From Rhizaria sp. SCN 62-66 (taxonomy: Eukaryota; Rhizaria, unplaced): a DNA stretch of 64,000 bases. A model generated the notes under the pieces. That model searched no databases. It was given only the letters and a program-made list of their open reading frames with translations, and was not told the origin of the DNA. Position numbers and translations under genes: made by a program. Shown here piece after piece: positions 24,506 through 35,882 of this stretch. Numbering within the stretch: the stretch's first letter is position 1; each line of letters opens with the position of its first letter. The DNA lies in NCBI GenBank assembly GCA_001724265.1, contig MEDY01000058.1, positions 37,510 through 101,509 on the forward strand, in the 5' to 3' direction.

Positions 24506-25249
24506 TGTGTGAAGAAGGGCTTCGCCCGGGCGGGCTGCTGGGAAGGCGTCGGGATGGGGTCGATAGGGATCCTGTGGGGCGAATCAATAAAACAAGCGGT
24601 GCGACACAGGAAGTCCGTCAGATCGAAAATTTAATACGTTTCAAGATGTTTTACAAGCGGTAATTAGTCATAATTTGAATCATGGATCTATAAAACAACA
24701 ATGTGCCTGTAAATACTTTGTTCAATGTTGCCCCAGCTTAGACTGCAAGGCCGACAGTCGCTCGAGCTTCACGATCAATCGACCACAACAAAAAGCGCGA
24801 TAATATCTAACTTCAGATCGTCACAGAGAGATCATACCGTACTATGATATACTATCGGTACAATTCTATATTATCATTCACCAACACCTTCTGAATCCTT
24901 TTTTTGCGAAAAGAATCCTTCTTTAGAATCTTGATAGCGCCAGCGCATCCTCACAACCGTTCTTATTCACGGGGCATTATCCCCTCGGCTGAACTGCACT
25001 GTCATTGGCAAAGCAGACTGACTCATTACTAGATTGTGTTGTACCTTGCTAATACCGCGTAATTCAGTGACTAACCGCGCCAATCAGCTCTGACCCCCTT
25101 CCCCCCTCCACGAACACCACACAACCGTCACTGCATTTTGCACGCACTCAGTCCCTCGAGAGCGCCAACCATTCCTGCAGACGGCCACAACCTCTTCTTA
25201 AGCTACGTGTACAGTACTCGTTGTGTTTACCGGCTTCAACGCTTGTGAT
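24506..25249. other. Divergent promoter region of the giant gene and the lipase
   Basis: An AT-rich stretch of about 740 bases between two outward-facing starts, with a C-rich patch near 25097-25117. No open frame or RNA gene is supported. Confidence 0.5.
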
Positions 25250-25828
25250 ATGCCGATGCACATGAACATCACCGCGACCGCCGACGCGGCGACGGCCACC
25301 GCAACTGCGCTCTACAGCTCGCTCCTCGCGCACCTGGGCTCGGCCGTGCTGTGGTACGCCGCCGTCCCGCTGGCCGCGCTCTACCTTTTCCTCTTCCCCA
25401 CGGCCACGCGCTGGCTTATGCTCGCGGTGATGCTGCTCTTCACGTCGGTCGAGTTCGCGCTCTACTTCGGCCTCCGCTACCTCATCTACCTCCTAGAGCG
25501 GTTCCGCACCACAGCGCGCCGCAACGCCGCGCTGCGCCGCGCCGTGCGCTCGGGCGAGGGCTGTGAGAGCTACGCCGACTGGCGCGCCAAGGCGCTGCAG
25601 CTGGACGTCGAGGACGGCCGCGAGGCCTGGAAGCACGCCGACGGGGGCGACTTCAACGCGCCGCTGGTGCGCGCGCTGACGGCTGACCTCAAAGAGGCCA
25701 TGCGGCGCGTGCAGAGGGCCGTCGATGCGCTGGACCACGAGAGGCGGACTCTGGAGGAGAGCGAGGTGTTGGGGGCGATCGCCGGCGCAGTGAGCGGCGC
25801 CGCCGGCCTCGGCAGCCACGGTGACGCC

Positions 25829-25871
<43 letters not shown>

Positions 25872-28492
25872 ACGGTGAGGACAATAGCGGCCCCAACAGC
25901 GATGCTGACCGCAGCCAGTGCCACAGCGATGACGGCCACCACAGCCACGGCACCGAGAGCGGCGACGACGACGACAACGACGCCGACGGAGACGGAGACT
26001 GGTCGGACGCAAGCGCGGGAAGCAACCGGAGCAGTGCGCAGAGCTACTCGAGCATCGGCCTCAGCCATAGCCATAGCCATAGCCACAGCGGTAGCTTTCT
26101 GCTTGACGACGACGCCGGCGCCGTGGGCGACAGCGACGAGGACGAGGACGACGACGACGATGACACTGCCTCTGTCGCTGAGGCCAAGGACCGTGTGCGT
26201 GACCGTGACCATGTGCGGGACCGTGTCCCGGACCGCGCCGCTGCCAAACTGCCCGCCAGTCGTAGCCACACCAGCGGCGTCAGCCCGAGCAGTGCCCGCA
26301 AGCGCAGCAGCGGCCACGGCCACGGCCACAGCCAGCACACGAGCAAAAGCGGCACTTCGGCGATTCCTGTTCCAGCCTCGAGTTCGTCGTCGTCGAGGCG
26401 GCTTACCGCATCACAGAAGCAGCTTGAGTTCTCAGAGGGGCGGCTTGACTATTCGCCGCCCCGTGAGGGCAGTGTGTTGGTTTCCCGTGCAACTGCTGCT
26501 TTTCAGTCGAACAACAACATCGCCAGAAAGAACAACAACGCGACTGTGGCTCAACACGATGCCGATGCTAAAGAGGACGCCGCGAACAAGCACGCCACCG
26601 ACAAGAAGACCGACGACAGCGACAACGTGCACGCTGCCAGCAAGTCTCACAGTCTCGGTCGCAGCTCTATTTCGCTCACTCCGCTGCCGATGCCGCTGTC
26701 GCTGTCTTCCCCCGTCCCCGACCTCTGCGACAATGACGACGACAGCATCGGCGATGGCGGCGAGAGCACAGCGGGCCGCGGCAGTGAGGCCGGCAAGCTG
26801 CCTCCGCCGTCGCTTGTCTCGTGTCTGCTGTCTCCCGGCGGAAGCGTCGCCGCGGCCACGGTTGCGCCGCTCGCGCCGGAGCCGCTGCTGCTCAACAGCA
26901 AGAGCGTTGGCTCTCACAGCGCAAGCGCAGAGGCACAGGCGGCGGCGGAGCTTGGCGCAGAAGCGACCGAGGCGAAGACAGTTAAACACGCCAGCGTCAG
27001 CACTGCGGACTCTGTCTCTGACACTACTGTCCCTGCAGCGGCGGCAGAAGCCGAGGCTACTGCAACCGCGTCTGTGTCTGCACATGAGAGTGTGATTGCG
27101 AGCGCGACCGCGGAACTTGAACCTGAGGCTGAGGCTGAGGCGGAGGCTGATTCTGCATCTGCCGCTGCACCCGTGTCCGCAAGCGCCCGCCGCGCGCGCC
27201 GCGCTCTGTCCTCCGCCTTGCGTGATTTGCACACGCTGCTCTCGCTGGCGGTGCGGCACAATGTCGGTGGCATCCTCGAGGAGCACCTCTACTCGCACAC
27301 GAACACTGGCACCAAGACGAGCATCGAAGCGCTCACGACGACAGTGGCCGCGGGCGTGGCGCTCTACGCGCGCGCGCCGCTGCTGCCGCCGCCGCGCCGC
27401 GCGCGCGCGCTGGCCGCGCTGAAGCGGGCACACGGGCACACGGCGTTGTGCCTCTCCGGCGGCGGCGGACTAGGGCTGTATCACATCGGCGTCATGAAGG
27501 CGCTGCTCGACGAGGGGCTGCTGCCCACGGTCATCTCGGGCACCTCGGCGGGCTCGCTCATGGCGGCCCACGCGTGCGTGCGCACCGACGAGGAGCTGCG
27601 GCAGTCGCTCACAGCGGCCGAGTTCGCGCCCTGGATGGCCTTCGACAACGGCATGAGTCTGCTGCAGAAGGGACTTGCGTGGCTCAAGCGCGGCTACGTG
27701 TTCGACACCAACCAGTGGGAGCGGCTCGTCGCGTGGCACACCATGGGCGACCTCACGTTTGAGGAGGCATACCGCAAGACCGGCCGCACGCTGGTGATCA
27801 CTGCGACGTCGACGCACAAGCACGAGCCGCCGATTCTGCTGTCGCGCATCACGAGCCCTAAAGTGCTCATTTCGAGCGCGATCGTGGCCTCGGCCTCAGT
27901 GCCCGGGCTGCTGCCGCTGGCGAAGCTGCGCGAGAAGGCCCACGACGGCTCCATCCGCGACTGCCGCGCGCCGTTCGTCGACCTGCGCGACGGCTCGTTC
28001 AAGAACGACATTCCGACCGCTGAGCTGTCGTTCTACTTCAACACGAACCAGTTCATCGTGTCGCAGGTTAACCCGCACATCGCGCCCTTTTTCTTCTTCT
28101 CCCAAGGCGACGCCGGCCGCGGCGTGGGCCGCTGGGCGGGCTGGCGCGGCGGCTACGTACTGTCCTTCCTCGAGGCCCTGCTCAAGCACGACATGCGCAA
28201 GAACCTGGCCGTGATGCGCGACCTCGGCATGCTGCCCAAGGTCTTCGGCGCCGACTGGTCCTTCTTGTTCCTGCAGCCCTTCGGCGGGCACGTCACGCTG
28301 GTCCCGCCACTGGGCATCAGCGACTACATCAACATCCTTAACGCGCCGACCGTGCCGCAGGTACAGCACTGCCTCACCGCCGGCCGCGTTATGGTGTGGC
28401 GCAAGATGGCGCTCATGGAGGCGCGGCTGCGGCCCGGTAAGGTTCTTACGGGCGCCATCGATCACCTGCGCGCGCAGTCCGCAGCGAACTGA
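25250..28492 (+). CDS. Patatin-like triacylglycerol lipase/phospholipase (TGL3-5/SDP1 type)
   Basis: A single exon of 1080 aa starting at the first ATG (25250); stop TGA. Hydrophobic N-terminal segments lead into the DUF3336-like region typical of lipid-droplet lipases of yeast Tgl3/4/5 and plant SDP1 (LIYLLERFRTTARRNAALRRA...YADWRAKALQLD). About 500 residues of Ser/Asp/His/Ala low complexity interrupt it. The patatin core resumes near residue 725 with the oxyanion loop SGGGGLGLYH, the nucleophile elbow GTSAG (Ser about 766) and the catalytic Asp in DLRDGS (about 914). FNTNQFIVSQVNPHIAPF follows, a hallmark of this subfamily. Expected reaction: hydrolysis of triacylglycerol or phospholipid at the lipid droplet surface, with a Ser-Asp dyad. 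Both catalytic residues are present. No TAG. Assignment is firm; substrate is inferred. Confidence 0.9.
25832..25870 (+). repeat. (GCT)13 trinucleotide repeat
   Basis: A pure GCT run in frame inside the lipase gene, coding for 13 Ala in its low-complexity insert. It is likely to vary in length between isolates. Confidence 0.9.
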
Positions 28493-28844
28493 GCGCAGAT
28501 GCGCACTTTGCTGAGTTTGGCAGGATGATGTAGAGTAATCCTGATGTGTGATCGCGAGATTAGCGCGAGATGACTACGGTTGGGGAGGAGATATCTAACT
28601 TTTTTCTATTTAGTCTTGTTATAGTGACCATTATTTGCTTTAATACAGCATTCCACTAATTGTGTGAAGCGATGAATCAAGTACGCATCCGCCAAATCAC
28701 GATTGACAGTACGTGTGACTTAGTAAAGGTGGGCAATGGCAAAGGATATTCCTTAATCGAACAAAAACAACTGTACATAATCAAAATAATGGGCGAAACG
28801 CTACAATATCTTTCAATCCTTAGAACATGGAGATAAAGACAGTT
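28493..28844. other. AT-rich spacer between lipase and tRNA
   Basis: No open frame or motif beyond low GC content. It should hold the 3' untranslated region of the lipase mRNA. Confidence 0.5.
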
Positions 28845-28925
28845 GGTGTCGTAACAAAGTGGTTACTGTGGAAGACTAGAAATCTTCTGCCTTCGGGCGC
28901 GTGAGTTCGAATCTCATCGACATCG
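28845..28925 (+). tRNA. tRNA-Ser: tRNA-Ser (anticodon AGA)
   Basis: Folded by eye. The acceptor GGTGTCG pairs with CGACATC (one G-T pair), followed by discriminator G. The D stem is ACA/TGT with GG in the loop. The anticodon stem GAAGA/TCTTC encloses CTAGAAA, giving anticodon AGA. A long class II variable arm GCC-TTCG-GGC follows, then T stem GTGAG/CTCAT around TTCGAAT. The short D stem and long variable arm fit serine. No intron; the CCA end is not encoded. It should read UCU, and UCC/UCA if A34 is modified to inosine. It does not read UAG. Confidence 0.92.
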
Positions 28926-28928
28926 TTC

Positions 28929-28937
28929 TTTTTTTTT
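28929..28937 (+). terminator. RNA polymerase III terminator of tRNA-Ser
   Basis: A run of nine T begins three bases after the tRNA 3' end, the standard Pol III stop signal. Confidence 0.85.
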
Positions 28938-29282
28938 GCGCCGGCTCGACCACGAAAGTTTACTGTCGGCTCGAAGTTGTCTCTTCTTTTTTGCTTCTCG
29001 CGCTCGCGGGTCAGCGAGAGCGATTCTCAACGGTTGTAAGTCCTAGTAACAGCTGACTGTTTATCGACACCTGTCCCGACAAGCATCTGAGCGAAGCTAA
29101 TTGCGCTGGCACACTCCCTCACATGGTGCATCATCACTCAGCGTGAATCACGAGAGCTGCAGACCATGACGATCCTTTTTTTTTGAGCGATTGAGGCATC
29201 ACAAGAGAATGCTGCACACGCGTCTAGTACTGTAAGTAATCAGCTTACGTTCTATGCCATCAGGCTGTGGATTACGCCTCGA
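28938..29282. other. Spacer between tRNA and relic gene
   Basis: Mixed composition, with another T run near 29176-29184. No gene recognised. Confidence 0.4.
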
Positions 29283-29679
29283 CGCTTTCTCTTGGTGGAG
29301 CTTTGGAACGCGCTCAACGCCCGGTCCGACGTCGGCGTGCTCCGCGACAGCGGCATCGTGCCTCTGCTGCTGCAGTCGCTCGTGATGACCGGCGACTCCG
29401 AGGCTGACGCCGCAGAGTGCGTTAAGCTCATCATCATGATGCTCGACAAAGACGGCCAGGGCCGCAGACTGCGCTGCGCTGCTCGCGGAGTGCGGCGTTG
29501 TGGAGAAGCTCACTGCTCTGCTGCCACAACACTTCCTCGAGGCGCGAGACGTTAACACCATCGGCTCGCTTCTCCAAGTCGTCGCCACCGTCGCCGGCAC
29601 GTCTGTTCTCCCCTCGCCCGCAAGGCGCGCGAGCCTGCTAATTTACGCACTCGATCGTTACGTACAATCCTGGCGCTGA
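29283..29679 (+). pseudogene. Frameshifted fragment of the ARM-like paralogue family
   Basis: It matches roughly residues 40-160 of the intact neighbour at 30185. LLVELWNALN...DSGIVPLLLQSLVMTGD corresponds to LVELKRALS...ESGVIPLLLQSLLLTGN. The frame then shifts by +1 near 29470-29480, after which LLAECGVVEKLTALLP continues the match to LLNECGTVEKLTSFLP. The fragment stops at TGA 29677-29679; the N-terminus and everything after about residue 160 of the family are missing. The interruption is a frameshift, unlike the TAG codons of the second full copy. It looks like a decayed third member of the tandem array. A short intron over the shift is conceivable but no splice sites fit well. Confidence 0.75.
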
Positions 29680-30184
29680 AAAGACACATACAATACTCAA
29701 GTCGGAAAAGAGGGGACTCAATTTATAAATAATTTCCCGCTCAGTATTTAAGTTCGTGCAACACAATGCTGCATTATTTAATCTATCCAAGTTGTTTATG
29801 TGCAGTACTGATGATTGCGAACCGTTGGATTGCGAGAAAAAGCGTACGTGGTGGAATGTTCTAGGCAGTTCGGACCATCACAAGATGATCAAGATATCAT
29901 CAAATTGATCGTCAATGTGTGTTCTTTTAAGATAATCTTTATGAAAGATGCGTTAAATGCGGATTTCATAAATTAAAAACCTGGAATCATGCGTCTATCG
30001 CGAAATAATCTTGTTACCTTTTGATCCGTTCCTAATTTTACTTCCGCCGTCCATATGTCTGTCTTTATCACCACACACAGAGCACACACAAGCATCCTTC
30101 AAACATTACGACTTCCGACAGGGGAGAATATCGCTTCGTTTAACCGAATCTACACTGCGTTAACGCATTGGTAATAACTCTCTC
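29680..30184. other. AT-rich spacer, likely promoter of the first full ARM-like gene
   Basis: No open frame and no further fragments of the family seen. An in-frame TAA upstream of ATG 30185 limits that gene's start. Confidence 0.5.
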
Positions 30185-32656
30185 ATGCTCCCGCCACAGC
30201 TCTCTACGATACAGATTGGAGCGATCCCCCGCATACACGCTGCTTTGGGTTGTGTCGCAGCTCTAGCAACAGATCTCCCCGCTTTGGTTGAGCTTAAGCG
30301 TGCACTCTCTTGTTACTGCCGCATTGACATCTTGCGTGAAAGTGGGGTCATTCCACTGCTTCTACAGTCGCTCCTGCTGACCGGGAACATTGATGACAAC
30401 GACAGACTTACGAAGCGATTCAACATCATTTGCCAGATACTAAAACAGATTACTCACTGGGGAGACGGCCTTGGCTTGCTTAATGAGTGCGGTACGGTTG
30501 AAAAACTTACATCTTTCTTGCCACACCTCTCTTCAAGGGTCATGGTGATTAAGCTTCTCAAGTTAGTATCTGCAGTTGCCAGTCAATCCGTCCTCACAGC
30601 GTCCGTCAGGCACGCTGCGTTGGCGCATCTCTCATCGCTCATGCACGGGTTCTTCAAACAGCAGGATGGCGAACGTACCCGCCTGGCAAATCCTGCCGCT
30701 ACCCGATTCTACATCACTCTGAACAACGCGATCATCGTGCTTGAGTCCAGTGCCATCATTCGCACTGCCATAGTGCCTCGGCTTTCTTACGCTTCCGTGT
30801 ATGAGTTCGTTTCGTTGTTGCGCTGTATTATTCGACAGCATCCATATTCTGACCCTGAGAGTCGCAAAATTCGTGCTTCCGTTTACTCCACACTATATCG
30901 TATTTTTCAGAGCGACAATAACGACATGGACGATGTGCGACGCTATGGTGACCTTGCGGCCTTTGTGACCAGCAATGACCTTGATTCATTGATCCATATC
31001 TCGGACATTGACTCTACTACAATGCTGCTGGGTTTTTTGCAGATGCTCGATGACACGACGTTTGCATGCTGCTTGACGACCAGTCGCATCGAACTTTTTC
31101 TCGCCCGTATTGACCTACGCGACTCCTACAGTATGCCCAAACTAAACTCTCGCATGCACTTACTTGCTACGCTGATTGTTCGATTCCCCCAATTCGCCGA
31201 ACGTCTCTCTGGTTTGGTGGGATCTATGCCTTTTTTTGAGTGCATTGGCGAGATCATCCGCGAGCGCTGGCAGAACTTGAAGGAAAACCTGCTGCTGCCT
31301 AGTAACACGATGATGGTTCTGAACAGTATGTTGCACGTTTCCCAAGATGTTTTTTGCGCAACATGGCAACTGTTTGCCAAGGGTGCTGTGAAGACTTGTT
31401 GCGCTCTTCTGAGGTGTTTTGTGGTGTCAGATTGCAGGAAAGAGGACACGTTGCGAGATGCATGGTTAAGTCCAGGACTCATCGTACAGATTCTTCACGT
31501 TTTGTGCATGATAGCTGACACCCAAAACCCGAAACTATTGGGCGCTTTAGAGGGTGACAACGGCGCCGCATTGCCGAACTACTTTGTCGATGAGTTTATT
31601 GCCTGCCGCGGGCCAGAAGCACTTGAATTGCTGCGCTACGATGCTTGCATGCAAGAGAGAGATGTTGATCCAGTTCGTAGTAAGCTGACGCAGCTGCACA
31701 CCCTACTTGTGGACATGGCCGTGATTGCGCCAGAAGCTGCTGTGACAGGGAGTGCGCGCATGCAAACTCTTGCGGAGATGCGCACTTTCACGCTGGAGCA
31801 CAACTGGAAAACTGCGTTTGACTTGCACATTGCATGCATCTTGCAAGAGAGCGGATATCCCCGAGGCATTATACGCATGGTTTTCGTTCGTTCTCTGCAC
31901 CACTCTCTGCACATGCCTGTACGGTGCAACGGGGCGCCGTCACCGGCTGCGCTGTTGATGTTGCAAGCCAAGGCGCGCGAGCGCATTCTTATGATGGCTA
32001 AGCATGCCACAGATGTCACAATTTCAGCACGACTTTGCAACCCCCACTTGCAGCAGCATAACGAACTGTACCGCATGGTAATCCAGCTTAACGATGAAAA
32101 GTTTCCAAGCAACGCTGCGCATTTTCGCATTGCAGCTGAAAAATCAGTTCTGGGTGAAACGCTGCACAAATGTTTTGTGCCTCCTGGAGATTGCACAACA
32201 GCATCGTTACCATTTGTTTCGCTGTATCACAATCAGACGAAGCTTTCTTGCGCTACTGCGCCTCTGACGCTTCCAGAGAGTGACGTTGTCTACGGCGAGC
32301 ACGTCATGGACGATACCGCGATTTACCCGGTTGGCACAGTGCTGATGTATGCCCGCGCCGTCGTTCCCGCCGACACTGTTCGCCTTATGTTTACGCACGA
32401 CACGCCGTGGTTTATCGTCTTCAAGCCATGTCCAGCGAGCATGCTGCGCGGCGCAGTGCCCGTCGGCCGCGTGACGCTGTGCGCACGAAGCCCAGTGAAG
32501 CGTACACAGAGTGGTGACGGTGTGGTCGAAGACATTCTATTTGATGCTAAGTTGCTGCAGATTTTTGAGGAACACTGTCGAGGCGAGCGTTGTATTGACG
32601 CTCACACAATCAACTTGCTTCTCGAGGATTGGCAGGAGAAACGGGAAAGAGACTGA
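30185..32656 (+). CDS. ARM/HEAT-like helical protein, paralogue 1, with a shared novel C-terminal domain
   Basis: A single exon of 823 aa, first ATG after an upstream in-frame TAA, stop TGA, no TAG. The first 500 residues are helical with Leu-rich periodicity (ESGVIPLLLQSLLL, ECGTVEKLTSFLP, YEFVSLLRCII), as in armadillo-type repeats; this is inference from pattern. From about residue 500 lies a domain shared with the paralogue at 33363. It contains CRGPEALELLRYDACM, ACILQESGYPRG, GAPSPAALLMLQAKARERI, ELYRMVIQLNDEKFPSNAAHF, KCFVPPGD and LPESDVVYGEH. I do not recognise this domain. GC content is visibly lower than in paralogue 2. No signal peptide or membrane segment, so probably cytosolic or nuclear. 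Confidence 0.8.
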   Translation: MLPPQLSTIQIGAIPRIHAALGCVAALATDLPALVELKRALSCYCRIDILRESGVIPLLLQSLLLTGNIDDNDRLTKRFNIICQILKQITHWGDGLGLLNECGTVEKLTSFLPHLSSRVMVIKLLKLVSAVASQSVLTASVRHAALAHLSSLMHGFFKQQDGERTRLANPAATRFYITLNNAIIVLESSAIIRTAIVPRLSYASVYEFVSLLRCIIRQHPYSDPESRKIRASVYSTLYRIFQSDNNDMDDVRRYGDLAAFVTSNDLDSLIHISDIDSTTMLLGFLQMLDDTTFACCLTTSRIELFLARIDLRDSYSMPKLNSRMHLLATLIVRFPQFAERLSGLVGSMPFFECIGEIIRERWQNLKENLLLPSNTMMVLNSMLHVSQDVFCATWQLFAKGAVKTCCALLRCFVVSDCRKEDTLRDAWLSPGLIVQILHVLCMIADTQNPKLLGALEGDNGAALPNYFVDEFIACRGPEALELLRYDACMQERDVDPVRSKLTQLHTLLVDMAVIAPEAAVTGSARMQTLAEMRTFTLEHNWKTAFDLHIACILQESGYPRGIIRMVFVRSLHHSLHMPVRCNGAPSPAALLMLQAKARERILMMAKHATDVTISARLCNPHLQQHNELYRMVIQLNDEKFPSNAAHFRIAAEKSVLGETLHKCFVPPGDCTTASLPFVSLYHNQTKLSCATAPLTLPESDVVYGEHVMDDTAIYPVGTVLMYARAVVPADTVRLMFTHDTPWFIVFKPCPASMLRGAVPVGRVTLCARSPVKRTQSGDGVVEDILFDAKLLQIFEEHCRGERCIDAHTINLLLEDWQEKRERD

Positions 32657-33362
32657 GAGTGTGACTCCAAAGGTTTCAAATGCGATGTTATCAACATGTT
32701 TGATCAATTTGTGTGGATTTCACTTTTCGCTTGCTTAATGCAATGCTCAAGTTACGCCACCGTGGTTTCGGGATAGAACACGAGTTGTTTGATTGAGCAA
32801 TTTGACGTTTAAATCATCTTTGTATGATTCGAAGTCAATTCTTAACGAATTCGTGTCACATAACCGTGACATATTGAGTTACCATTCGAGTTAGTGGACC
32901 CAATCAATGATATGATGCTGAAATGAGTATCTATTACATAGACACGTGTTATACATAGTATATCCAGTTTTTATCATGTAGTACTCAAGTGATAGTGATA
33001 TATTGAATGATATGGTAATCGCAATGCGTTTGTGGTGACAGCTGGAAGTCGACACATTTTGGTGAAGCCTTGTTTTTCGAGCCAGACTACGTCATGAAAT
33101 CATCGTTAAACATACTTGCTGCACGATAATATTTCACATATGACCTTATAACAACTAAATTTGTTGCCAAAATAACTGAAAACATTACGTGCGAGCATGA
33201 ATTTGCGTCTTTGCATGCTAGCTGCGATTTCGCTCATCATTCACTGACGTTTCTGACTTTATGTTCCCAATGATATACTATATCTTCATTCAGACATCTT
33301 AAACACAGCGGCAAATGAATTTCTCTGGTTTATACCAGAGCACTCACACACATGAGGAAAAG
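32657..33362. other. AT-rich spacer between the two full paralogues
   Basis: Strongly AT-rich, with no open frame or RNA gene seen. It should hold the 3' end of paralogue 1 and the promoter of paralogue 2. Confidence 0.5.
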
Positions 33363-35882
33363 ATGCAACGTATCCATGCCGCACTGGCTCCACTAATCGC
33401 ACTTTCGACGAATCTTGACCACCTCCGCATATTCCGGGATATCGTGATGTAGAACGCCTTTAACGTCGCTCCGCTGGCCGAGGCCAACGTTGTGAGCGTG
33501 CTTTCGGGATTGCTTGGTCTTTCGGGTGATCAGGATTCTGCTCAGCGGTGCGATCTCGTTGTTGAGATGTTCGATCGAATCACGGGCGGCCAGTTCCGCG
33601 TCGAGGCTGGGTGCGCCATGCTTGCTGGGAGCGACGCAGTCGGGAAGCTGAGCAGCTACCTTCTTACAGGTCAAGATGACAAGCTTGCGCTTCGTATTCT
33701 CAGCCTTGTGAAGTCGATCGCTGCGTCTCCAGCGCTCGGTGCTCCCGCCAGGCACAGTGCGCTGACCACTTTGCTAGATTACTCATATCAGCTGCAACAA
33801 CCTCAGCAGAGCAAGCAACAAGCGCAGTCGGTTGCCGTGAATGACAACGAACAGCAACCGTGGTCGATGCAACTGGGCGTTTCCCGAGTCCCACTTGCAA
33901 TGCAGTGCCAAATGAAGCTTTACGAAGTCGTCGCCGAGCTCTGTATGCAGTGCACCCCGCCGGTGCCGTACGCCGTCGTCTCAGGATTCGTGCCCGTGCT
34001 GCTCGCTGCGCTTGAGCGACACGCGGGCGGCACGCAGGATATCGATGATGGCATTTGCTATGCAGCGTACGGCGCTTTGTGCGGCGTGTTCACGCCCGGC
34101 AGCGAGGCTGACGTCGCCGACTTCGCGCTGAGCGCCGCCTTCGACCCCTTGTTGCGGAGCCTGGTGGGTCACAAGACCTTGGCGTTGCTGCTGCACTGTG
34201 TATCTGTGCTCGACGCCGCCGCGCTCCGGCGCGTCCTTACCGCGGAGCGCCAGGAGGTCTTGTGCGCGGTACTTAGCGCCAGCCGCCACACATGGACGCA
34301 GTGGACGATGAAGCCGCTGACGGAGCTGGTCTCGCGCGTCGCGGCCAGCGTTCCTGCTTTTGCGCAACTGTTTATCGACGGACCCGGCCTGGCGTTGCTG
34401 TTTAGTACAATTGTCTCGAGCTACCGCGCGTTCCAACCGTCCGACGGCGCAAGTCTGCCACGGCACTGCGCCTCTCTGCTCTCCAGTCTGCTGTCAGCGG
34501 CCGCGGCGTGCGAGGATGAGCCGCGCGCGGTGCAGCGCATGCTCGACAGCGGCGCCGTGCTCTGCTGCTGCGCGCTCCTCAAGTCGGCTGCGATGTGGAG
34601 CGGTGGCGCCGACAACCCGCCGGACAACGCACCGAGCGCAGACGCGGTGGGGCAGCTGCTGCGTGCATTGTGGGCGTTGATTGGTGTGAACACACGCGCA
34701 CGTGCATGCTCCGTTTTACCCGCTGGTGTTGCACAAAATGACGGCACACTAGCCCCTCCGTCGCAACCACGGAGTCCCTCTGCTTTAGACAGCTTTCGCA
34801 TGTGCCGCGGGCCACATACGCTTGAGATGCTGTGCTACGCCGACTGCATGACCCAGGCCGACAGCGGGCCCGCGCTACGCGAGCTCGGACGGCTCGGCGC
34901 GCTGCTCTAGGCCCAGTCCGTGCTCACGCCCGCCGCCGCGGCGGACAGCGCGGAGGGAATCGCGCTGCGCCGGCAGGCGGTCGTAGACGCGAATGCGTTC
35001 GCGCAGTCGAGCGTGGGCGGCTGGACTGACGCGTTCGACGACTACATCGCATGCGCATTGGAAGAGAGCGGCTATCCGCGCAAGCTTTTCTACAACATGG
35101 TATCATCCCTGTACGAGCCGTTTGTGTCCGCTCCTGTGCGGGCGAGCGGCGCGCCGTCCGCGGCGGCGCTGTCGCTCCTCCAGGTCCGGGCGCGCGAACG
35201 TGTTTTTGCCAGCTTGCAGGGGCAGTTTGGCGCGAAGCAGCCGGGGGATGTGGTGATGGCGTCCCAGCTGCTCAACGCGCAGACGGGGCAACGCGACGAG
35301 TATCGCATGGTGATTCGCTTGAATGATGGTCAGTTTCCCAGTCACGCGGCGCACTTCCGCGTTGCGACGCAGGTACGCGCGCTTGGCACGCATCTGCACC
35401 GCTGCTTTGTTCCCCCGGGCGAGACTGCTGCGTCATTGCCTTTCGTGACGCTCTACAACGGCAGGCCCGAGGCCGCGTGCGCAGCTTGTCCGCTCGCGCT
35501 GCCGGAGAGCGACATTGTCTACGGCGAGTACACTGCGCCCGGCGCCGATGTGATCTACCCCGCTGGAACGGTGCTATTTTACCCTCGCACGTTCGTGCCC
35601 ATGTTGGTTCGTGGCGCTCCGCCGTGTGACACGCCTGTGTTCTTCGTGTTTAAGCCGTGCAGTGCGGCGCTGCTGCGCGGGGCCGTCCCCGTGGGCCGTG
35701 TGCTGTCGTGCGTGCCAGGTACGCAGCCCACGGCACACGACGACGGTGCGCCGTTTACCGATAGCAATGCACAGCCCTACGACGCTGCGGTGCTGCAGTG
35801 CTTCGAGGCGCTGTGCAAGGGCGATAAGTGCGCGAGTCACCACATCGATGTCGTCTCAGTCAATGCGTTTGTTTCATTGTGA
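33363..35882 (+). CDS. ARM/HEAT-like protein, paralogue 2, with two in-frame TAG codons
   Basis: Read from ATG 33363 to TGA 35882 as one frame of 839 aa. TAG lies at 33450-33452 (residue 30) and 34908-34910 (residue 516). Similarity to paralogue 1 starts at the first residues (QRIHAAL against PRIHAAL) and continues on both sides of each TAG without gaps or shifts. It includes the whole shared C-terminal domain (ACALEESGYPRK, EYRMVIRLNDGQFPSHAAHF, RCFVPPGE, LPESDIVYGEY). Ungapped alignment puts the first TAG opposite Ser in paralogue 1 and Asn in the relic, and the second opposite Val. Length agrees with paralogue 1 only if TAG is sense. The alternative is a pseudogene with two nonsense mutations, but no frameshift, TAA or TGA is present in 839 codons. 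Function unknown. Confidence 0.75.

Noticed and set aside
33363-35882. Paralogue 2 as a pseudogene with two nonsense mutations
   Set aside because: No frameshift, TAA or TGA occurs in 839 codons, and five other genes show the same TAG-only pattern.
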